NCBI GenBank assembly: GCA_902798365.1
Contig: CADBWP010000006.1
Coordinates: forward strand, 1 to 38,069
Direction: 5' to 3'
From: an uncultured Ruminococcus sp.
GTDB taxonomy: Bacteria > Bacillota > Clostridia > Oscillospirales > Acutalibacteraceae
DNA: 38,069 bases
Part shown: positions 33,681-38,069 of the stretch, piece after piece
Position numbering within the stretch: the stretch's first letter is position 1
Layout: the number at the start of each line of letters is the position of its first letter
Notes under the pieces: model-generated
Seen by the model: the letters and a program-made list of their open reading frames with translations, nothing else
Told to the model about the DNA's origin: nothing
Databases searched by the model: none
Program-made: the position numbers and the translations under genes

Positions 33681-35348
33681 ACTGATAATGTTGACAGCAA
33701 ACTTCTTATCTTTTGTGTTTTTACTTTGCTGATTTTGCTCTTTTTCAAGATCGGCGTTATTGATGTGCAGAATGTGGTCAATGTCGTCTTTCAGCTTGAT
33801 GTGGATGTGGTCTTCGTAAACCGTTATCTTTTCGATCAGCAGTTCAAGGTCGTTTTTCTCTAACTTTTCCTTGTTCAGTATCTCGTCGAATAGATCTATC
33901 GCAAGCTGTGCCGTGCGGTTCGCGCTGACAACGGTGTTGTGCTTGTCGTAGGTCAGCTTGATTTGATTTTCCAAGCCCTCGATCCGCTCGTCGCATTCCG
34001 CGATCAATTCGTCGTAGGTTTCTTGTATATCTTTTTCACGTTCGGGCTTTCGGGCAATGTCTCTTGCGCATTGCCGCATGAGAGCCTTTTTTTCTGCCTT
34101 AGTGTCGTCGATCATTTCTTCAAGCTGTTCGAGCGTGTTGTTGGTGGTTTGGATATGCTTTTCTTCCTCGGCTATCGTTTCTTGTAAATTTTCTATCATT
34201 TCCGAGGAGGTGTCGCGCACCATTTGCAGATACGCTTTCATGATCGCGTCGAGCGTGTCCACGCGGATGTGGTGGCTGGTGCAGCCCTTTAGTCCGCGCT
34301 TGTGGTATTCTCCGCAGCGGTAGGCTTCTTTGAGGTCGCTCCTGCTCATCGGGAACATCGGACTGCCGCAGTCGCCGCACACCATCAAGCCGGAGTAGGC
34401 GTTGGTGTATATCCTGGTGCCGCGGTAGTTGTTGCGCGTGCGCTCCTGCATAGCGTTTTGCGCGGTCGCATATACGCGGTAGTCGATGATCGGTTCGTGG
34501 TTTTTGAGGAAGATGATGTGATCGCTTTCATCGCGCTTTATGTCCTTTCCGTTGATTTTCTTGCGCGTGTATTTTCCCTGCCGCAGTGTGCCGATGTAGA
34601 AATCGTTTGTTAAAATTCCCTGTATCGTCGCGATGCTCCACTGCGATTTTGCTTTGAGGTGACATTCCTCGCCGCGCGCTTCCTTTCGTGCGCGTTCGTT
34701 CATTCTCGGCGTGGGGATATGTTGGTCGGTGAGGTAGTTGGCGATCCGCTTGTAGCCCCAGCCCTGATTGTACAGCTCATATACCTTTCGCACAACGACA
34801 GCCTCGGTCGGTTCGATCTCAAACGCCATCGTTTTGGAGTTGGTGATCACATAGCCGTAGGGGACAGAGCAGATCCATTTGCCGTCCTGCTGCCGCCTTT
34901 TGATGACGTTGCGCACCTTTTTGGAGGTGTCGGTGACGGGCATTTCGTTCATGAAGAAGTAGATTTGAATCCGCAGCCAATCGTCATTGGTGGGGTAGTC
35001 GATGTTGTCGCCGATAGCGATGATGCGGATCCCCTCGTCGCGCAGGGCTTCCAGTTCCACTAAGCCCGCGCCGTTCCTTCGGGAGAATCGGGAGAGGTCT
35101 TTGATTATCAGAATGTCGTATTGATTGCGGAACAGCTTGCGCCGCATTTTCTGATATCCCTCGCGCTGTTCAAAGGTGTAGCCGCTCTTGTCCCTGTCCT
35201 CGTAGAAGTCGAGCTCCGAGTTTGGGAAGTTGGTTTTAACATAGTCCTCAATGATAGCCTTCTGGTTTTCGATCGAGGTGTTTTCTTTGTTCAGCTCATC
35301 GTCTACTGAGATACGGCAGTAGGCGGCAATATAGAATTTTTCAGTCAT
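33225..35348 (-). CDS. Large serine recombinase fused in frame to the C-terminal part of SpoVT
   Basis: One 707-residue ORF. Residues 1-556 are a TnpX/integrase-like large serine recombinase: resolvase domain with catalytic Ser14 (AAYCRISVDDE) and KDLSRFSRRN, a Recombinase domain (GKWICSVPYGYVI ... YELYNQGWGYKRIANYLTD ... TIQGILTNDFYIG), a zinc ribbon starting at Cys324/Cys327 (VCGDCG ... YRCG ... GCTSHHI), a coiled coil (about 385-480) and a C-terminal DUF4368-type segment. Residues 557-707 are SpoVT from about its residue 31 onward (GDPLEIYTATDGEVIFKKYS ... GELSAFAAQYADV ... AAAFLGKQMEA). ATG 35348 with GGAG upstream. The junction is in frame with no stop. This is what site-specific integration into spoVT would produce. 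Expression as a chimera, or recombinase truncation after excision, is inferred. Confidence 0.93.
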   Translation of the reverse strand: MTEKFYIAAYCRISVDDELNKENTSIENQKAIIEDYVKTNFPNSELDFYEDRDKSGYTFEQREGYQKMRRKLFRNQYDILIIKDLSRFSRRNGAGLVELEALRDEGIRIIAIGDNIDYPTNDDWLRIQIYFFMNEMPVTDTSKKVRNVIKRRQQDGKWICSVPYGYVITNSKTMAFEIEPTEAVVVRKVYELYNQGWGYKRIANYLTDQHIPTPRMNERARKEARGEECHLKAKSQWSIATIQGILTNDFYIGTLRQGKYTRKKINGKDIKRDESDHIIFLKNHEPIIDYRVYATAQNAMQERTRNNYRGTRIYTNAYSGLMVCGDCGSPMFPMSRSDLKEAYRCGEYHKRGLKGCTSHHIRVDTLDAIMKAYLQMVRDTSSEMIENLQETIAEEEKHIQTTNNTLEQLEEMIDDTKAEKKALMRQCARDIARKPEREKDIQETYDELIAECDERIEGLENQIKLTYDKHNTVVSANRTAQLAIDLFDEILNKEKLEKNDLELLIEKITVYEDHIHIKLKDDIDHILHINNADLEKEQNQQSKNTKDKKFAVNIISDGDPLEIYTATDGEVIFKKYSPVGELSAFAAQYADVIARISSMPTLICDTDHVIAAAGVSKREFLERRISPVLENYMDNRKSYAASEQTLQNVQPIEGMEHNAAVIYPIIASGDVMGSVVLLSGENLKLPTPAEVKLAQSAAAFLGKQMEA
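33675..33690. other. Presumed attachment junction (att) of the element inside spoVT
   Basis: On the minus strand the frame passes from AT-rich recombinase codons (FAVNIIS) into GC-rich spoVT codons (DGDPLEI). The crossover must lie within or close to these bases, where codons for SDGD would be shared by the two att sites. Large serine recombinases use a 2-bp core; its exact position cannot be set without the other junction. Confidence 0.6.
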
Positions 35349-35378
35349 CCTATCAACTCCGATGCGTTTATTGACAAC

Positions 35379-35387
35379 ATTGTATCA
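35379..35387 (-). promoter_or_regulatory. Extended -10 promoter for the recombinase
   Basis: On the minus strand TGATACAAT (TGn-TACAAT) lies 31 bp before the recombinase ATG. No good -35 is spaced 17 bp from it, consistent with an extended -10 promoter or a need for an activator. Confidence 0.5.
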
Positions 35388-35437
35388 CACAGTTTTTTGA
35401 ATATCCAGACAATAATCGAAGGTAAATAATGGTATGT

Positions 35438-35460
35438 AATCGGGCGGCGTTCGCCCGATT
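35438..35460. terminator. Hairpin terminator next to the 35461 ORF
   Basis: A perfect 9-bp stem AATCGGGCG / CGCCCGATT with a 5-base loop abuts the stop codon of the small minus-strand ORF. The following T-run is short, so strength is uncertain. Confidence 0.55.
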
Positions 35461-35652
35461 TTACGCCGAGAGTTTTTCGGCGGCAGCCTTGCGGTTTTGC
35501 TTCATCAAACAGTAAAGACTGTCCGCCAAATCGTTCTCGCCCGATTCCACCACAACAGAAAGATAAGAAAGATTTTTCAAGGCTTGTGCGTTGTCCTCAA
35601 TTGATTTCAATATCTTTCCGTCGGCGGATTCTTTTTGATTCAGAAAAAACAA
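35461..35652 (-). CDS. Small hypothetical ORF, possibly a 5'-truncated remnant
   Basis: 63 residues from the first ATG; the frame is open up to 35694, giving another 14 codons (IIIEVKEKPKLVLF) that also look protein-like. There is no ATG or ribosome site at that upstream position, only a nearby ATGAGGTGA where the frame is blocked by the TGA. Residues KILKSIEDNAQALKNLSYLS and LADSLYCLMKQNRKAAAEKL look like amphipathic helices. I do not recognise the family. It follows the RHH-like fragment on the same strand and may be its broken downstream part or neighbour. Confidence 0.4.
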   Translation of the reverse strand: MFFLNQKESADGKILKSIEDNAQALKNLSYLSVVVESGENDLADSLYCLMKQNRKAAAEKLSA

Positions 35653-35733
35653 AACCAGCTTCGGCTTTTCCTTTACCTCGATTATGATAGTTTGTCACCT
35701 CATGGTTATTATTTCCTGCTTAACTTCAAATAA

Positions 35734-35793
35734 TCACAAAGCTGATTGATTGACATACAACGCAAATCTAGCTTTTTTATCGGTCTTATCCAT
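35734..35793 (-). pseudogene. N-terminal fragment of an RHH-type element protein (19 codons)
   Basis: ATG 35793 follows a good GAGGTGA site and encodes MDKTDKKARFALYVNQSAL before a TGA at 35734. This opening (basic residues, then F-x-L-Y-V) resembles ribbon-helix-helix proteins of clostridial conjugative elements, whose remaining ~100 residues are missing here. Short match, low certainty. Confidence 0.35.
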
Positions 35794-35816
35794 GCTTAAT
35801 TCACCTCAATTCTTCT

Positions 35817-35910
35817 TGACACACAGTTTTGAGTACAGATAAACGGCATAAACATCGACAAATCGGTTTTTATGACACACAAGCTGACACAAAAGCTGTT
35901 TTATGACACA
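35817..35910. repeat. Four TGACACA repeats (iteron- or operator-like)
   Basis: TGACACA starts at 35817, 35873, 35885 and 35904. Two copies share the longer TTTTATGACACACA. They lie between a decayed wHTH replication-type gene and the RHH-like start codon, where iterons or RHH operator repeats would be expected. Confidence 0.5.
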
Positions 35911-35950
35911 CACTTTTCCAAATCACTAAAACCCCGAAAAATGGCTTAAC

Positions 35951-36004
35951 AGTCGGCATTGCCGGCTGATGTGAATCGCCCGTCGCCCCAAATAGGCGTC
36001 GGGC
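35951..36004. repeat. Two adjacent hairpins in the element
   Basis: AGTCGGC / GCCGGCT with an ATT loop (35951-35967, one mismatch) and GCCCGTCGCC / GGCGTCGGGC with a 7-base loop (35978-36004, one mismatch), the second followed by TTTCTCC on the plus strand. They may terminate transcription or belong to an origin. The stretch 36005-36149 holds no convincing gene; a 39-codon minus-strand frame there looks spurious. Confidence 0.5.
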
Positions 36005-36149
36005 TTTCTCCTGCTTGCTTTTCGGCCGGGCATAAATGCTTGAATTTTTCAAAAATTGAAACCATGCTTTTCTCTTCTTCTGTTGTATCTCTGTATAGTT
36101 CTATGGGTATAGTTATTTGTTAAGCAGAGTTTACAGTAGGTGCAGTATT

Positions 36150-36362
36150 TTATGACGCTTTCTCTAAGAGCACAGTGATCGTATAAAGATTTGTTGTGTT
36201 GCTGCCGTTCATTCTTTTTCTGTTCTGTAAATCGATAAGAGCAAGGTTTTGCAGACTCGCCAATGCTTTATCGACCGTTCTCAATGTGATACAGCATTCC
36301 TTCGCAATCAACTTGCGCGATGGAACCACAGCAGAAAAACAATCCGCTGAGCGGCAGTGTAG
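36150..36362 (-). pseudogene. Winged-helix (replication-initiator-like) gene fragment
   Basis: The minus-strand frame from 36362 to the stop at 36150 has no start codon. It encodes SRKLIAKECCITLRTVDKAL, then ASLQNLALIDLQNRKR and GSNTTNLYTI, a helix-turn-helix and wing pattern like that of RepA_N/HTH_36-type proteins of plasmids and conjugative elements. The N-terminal part is lost and the fragment runs antisense under the first codons of the DUF6076 gene. It is therefore a decayed remnant. Confidence 0.55.
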
Positions 36363-37363
36363 TCACAGTTCCGTTAGGTGAGGCGCTGTTTGAATTTATG
36401 TACGCGGATTTTGATTCGCTGTATGATGAGGTCGAACTTAGATTGTACAAATATGAAGAGTTTGAATTGCCGGATGCCGACAGCAATATGCAGGACAACA
36501 TCAACCGGTTCATATCTTACCGCGCGTATAAGGAATTGATAAATTATCTTGCATTCGGTTCAACCGCTTCCGCGATGTTTCCTCCGAGCGTAAAAAACGG
36601 CGTTGATATTTCTGAAGCGATGGATGACTATTATCAATATTTGAAAACGCTTCAAAAGGAATATAAAGAGGTTTTGGAGTTTTGTTTTGATTCCAAGTTT
36701 CATACGGATGTGTTAGGAGATATGACGCCTGCCGTGCGCTATTATCTCTACCGCAAGATAAAGAAAATGCCGCCCTTCGTCGAGTTCAACGAAGAGCAGC
36801 GATTGCTTATGGGCGATAAGAAAACCTCAGCTGATTATGATCCGTTAGAGCTTGCCGATTTTGCGCGCGAGCATAACATCGACGCGTACACCTTGATGTA
36901 TTTCCACAACTACGACCATAATCCGGTTATCCGTTACCGTTGCGAGAGCTTGCACGAGTTTTTGGAGTTAGAGTTTAACAAGCTGATCGAGTATGGCGTG
37001 AAGCTGAAACGCTGTGAACGCTGCGGACAGTTCTTTATAATCAAAGGTAACTATGACGCGCGGTATTGTAATCGTATCCATTTCGGTGAGATACGTACCT
37101 GCCGCGACCTTGCTGCCGAGGAAAACTATAAAAATAAAATGGCAGAGGACAAAGCCCTGCCAATCTATAGAAAATATTACCGCCGCTATTCCGCGCGAGT
37201 GAAAGTGAACCAAATCAAACAGCCTGACTTTAAGAAATGGAAATATGCAGTCCTAACCAAGCACGACGACTGTTCCAACGGCATAATCACCGCAGAGGAA
37301 TACATCGACTGGAACGAGGCGTATTTCCCCAACCGCAAGCGCGAGTACAAGCAATCTACATAA
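36320..37363 (+). CDS. DUF6076-like protein with Cys-rich motif
   Basis: 347 residues from ATG 36320. The C-terminal half contains LKRCERCGQFFIIKGNYDARYC followed by NRI and GEIRTCRDLAA (motif: C-x2-C at about 234-237, then Y-C-N-R and T-C-R), a probable zinc-binding motif typical of the DUF6076 family found in clostridial mobile elements. The remainder is charged and helical. The start is uncertain: no ribosome site precedes 36320, and the first ~14 codons overlap antisense to a wHTH remnant. The next ATG is at 36398 (residue 27). The gene may be truncated at its 5' end. Function unknown. Confidence 0.7.
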   Translation: MEPQQKNNPLSGSVVTVPLGEALFEFMYADFDSLYDEVELRLYKYEEFELPDADSNMQDNINRFISYRAYKELINYLAFGSTASAMFPPSVKNGVDISEAMDDYYQYLKTLQKEYKEVLEFCFDSKFHTDVLGDMTPAVRYYLYRKIKKMPPFVEFNEEQRLLMGDKKTSADYDPLELADFAREHNIDAYTLMYFHNYDHNPVIRYRCESLHEFLELEFNKLIEYGVKLKRCERCGQFFIIKGNYDARYCNRIHFGEIRTCRDLAAEENYKNKMAEDKALPIYRKYYRRYSARVKVNQIKQPDFKKWKYAVLTKHDDCSNGIITAEEYIDWNEAYFPNRKREYKQST

Positions 37364-37596
37364 CGACCGCAAATCCGCCCCTCTCGCCGCCACAAACCGC
37401 CAACACCCGATTTTCGTTGCTTTCAGCAGTACGAATACGTCAATCCAAAACGCGTCACACAGCCCATTTCTCGCGATTTGTAGGTCGAGCAGATTTTGCA
37501 CTGGATTTTTTTGGAATTTAAAAAGTATTGTCAGGATATTTAGAAAAAAAGTTATAAATCGATTGTTTATAAAAGGATGATTTTCATCCAAAAGCA
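37364..37596. other. Intergenic region before the Xre operon
   Basis: No gene could be supported. The only structure seen is a small hairpin GGATG-ATTTT-CATCC (37575-37589), just upstream of the Xre promoter, where a regulator could bind. Confidence 0.5.
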
Positions 37597-37625
37597 TTGA
37601 AAAAATATAGTAAAGTGTATATAAT
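37597..37625 (+). promoter_or_regulatory. Promoter of the Xre/AlbA_2 operon
   Basis: TTGAAA (37597-37602), exact 17-bp spacer, TATAAT (37620-37625), 33 bp before the Xre ATG. Confidence 0.8.
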
Positions 37626-37657
37626 AATATCAAACAATATTTACTGGGGGTTTCAAT

Positions 37658-37879
37658 ATGGCGGTTTGTTATAAAAAACTCTGGAAACTGTTAATTGATA
37701 AAGATATGAAGAAAATTGATTTAGAGCGTGAAGCGGGAATTACCCATTATGCGTTAGGTCAGCTTTCACGTGGAAAAGATGTGTCAACAGAAGTCTTAGG
37801 GAAAATATGTCAGACGTTAGATTGCTCTATTAATGATATTATGGAGTTCATTCAGGATTCGGAGGCAAGTCATGATTGA
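37658..37879 (+). CDS. Xre-family small HTH regulator (HTH_26 type)
   Basis: 73 residues, all one Cro/C1-type helix-turn-helix: [40 protein letters not shown], and [18 protein letters not shown]. This is the HTH_26 (PF13443) pattern. GGGGG precedes the ATG. The stop overlaps the next gene by 8 bases, so the two are coupled. Such regulators commonly control toxin-antitoxin, restriction or other defence operons; here it probably autoregulates the promoter at 37597. Confidence 0.9.
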   Translation: MAVCYKKLWKLLIDKDMKKIDLEREAGITHYALGQLSRGKDVSTEVLGKICQTLDCSINDIMEFIQDSEASHD

Positions 37880-38069
37880 TTTCAGTCACCTCGATAAGTA
37901 TAGAGAGAATAACCGTATTGAAGCTAAGAGGGCGCTGGGAGGTCTTCCGAAAAGTTTATGGGAGACTTACTCTGCTTTTGCAAACACGCTGGGCGGAATA
38001 ATTATGCTTGGGGTTGAAGAGTTCAAAGACAAGACTCTGCATACAGTCGATTTGCCCGACCCTGAAAAG
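37872..38069 (+). CDS. AlbA_2 (Schlafen-type) domain protein, N-terminal part (cut by window edge)
   Basis: The frame is open to the last base (66 codons seen). ATG 37872 has GGAGG at 37861-37865 inside the Xre gene. The sequence contains [20 protein letters not shown] then [19 protein letters not shown], the hallmark of the AlbA_2 DNA/RNA-binding domain (PF04326): E-x-K near the start and A-F-A-N-T-x-G-G. Proteins with this start often carry an extra ATPase or wHTH part and occur with Xre genes in phage-defence and regulatory loci. The rest of the gene and operon is outside the window. Confidence 0.88.
   Translation, partial: MIDFSHLDKYRENNRIEAKRALGGLPKSLWETYSAFANTLGGIIMLGVEEFKDKTLHTVDLPDPEK

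Larger units (their letters stand above)
33681..38069. mobile_element. Serine-recombinase element integrated in spoVT (left part; right end outside window)
   Basis: From the spoVT junction to the window edge the DNA carries a large serine recombinase at the extreme end, decayed RHH and wHTH fragments, iteron-like repeats, a DUF6076 gene, and an Xre/AlbA_2 operon. The sequence is visibly more AT-rich and sparsely coding than the left 33 kb. This is the composition of an ICE- or skin-like intervening element. The far end and the spoVT 5' part are not in the window, so the element is at least 4.4 kb. Confidence 0.75.

Noticed and set aside
33198-33863. 221-codon plus-strand ORF opposite the spoVT/recombinase join
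   Set aside because: Shadow frame; the minus-strand frame matches SpoVT and recombinase families.
35870-36052. 60-codon minus-strand ORF over the TGACACA repeats
   Set aside because: It runs through hairpins and repeats, has no ribosome site and no protein-like pattern.
1-38069. CRISPR arrays, tRNA or rRNA genes
   Set aside because: No regularly spaced identical repeats and no cloverleaf-like or rRNA-like stretches were noticed on reading; a covariance-model scan was not possible.

Overview
The window looks like a chromosomal segment of an anaerobic, gut-type clostridium (Ruminococcaceae/Oscillospiraceae-like). The reasons are Bacillota-style Shine-Dalgarno sites and sigma-A promoters, a dockerin-bearing secreted giant protein, a SpoVT sequence (a spore-forming lineage), an ANTAR regulator, FtsEX with a PcsB/CwlO-like hydrolase, DUF951, DUF4830 and a CdaR/PucR regulator. 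Most of the window is dense, GC-moderate housekeeping DNA. The right end (about 33.68 kb to the edge) is more AT-rich accessory DNA. No rRNA, tRNA, CRISPR array or riboswitch was recognised.

Layout. 1-505: right end of an IS1182-like insertion sequence. 511-2698: rlmD on the minus strand, divergent from a NusG-domain-II/Gx-transporter pair. 2842-8655: an ANTAR regulator with a degenerate receiver, carA, and one long ORF that fuses complete CarB to complete diaminopimelate epimerase (DapF). 8663-9148: three tandem palindromes and a broken dockerin/Thr-Glu-rich gene remnant. 9340-14282: a tightly overlapping translation/cofactor/cell-wall operon (DUF951, prfA, ywlC/sua5, coaE, lytic transglycosylase, M18 aminopeptidase). 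14505-21863: a 2452-residue secreted protein made of alternating PPC-like and Big_2 Ig-like modules, then a second repeat family, then a dockerin. 21971-24423 (minus): a two-gene ABC exporter followed by a methyltransferase stub. 24594-26909: thioesterase, HAD phosphatase, DUF4830 protein and RsuA-type pseudouridine synthase. 27060-29597: a stand-alone UgpC/MsmX-type sugar-importer ATPase and a CdaR/PucR regulator. 29761-33136: ftsE, ftsX and a coiled-coil M23 hydrolase, the divisome-coupled peptidoglycan hydrolase module.

The most striking feature is at 33225-35348. A large serine recombinase on the minus strand runs in frame, with no stop, into the C-terminal ~150 residues of SpoVT. The first ~30 residues of SpoVT (half of its AbrB DNA-binding fold) are absent. 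This is the structure expected of a skin-like intervening element, or an ICE, integrated inside spoVT. The recombinase lies at one end and the rest of the element extends rightwards beyond the window. Visible cargo is a DUF6076 protein, decayed replication and ribbon-helix-helix fragments, iteron-like repeats, and the start of an Xre plus AlbA_2 (Schlafen-type) operon of the kind often found in defence islands. If the recombinase excises the element, spoVT would be rebuilt. If not, SpoVT is inactivated or turned into a chimera.

The second notable feature is the CarB-DapF fusion, which ties carbamoyl-phosphate synthesis (pyrimidines/arginine) to meso-diaminopimelate synthesis (lysine/peptidoglycan) in one polypeptide.
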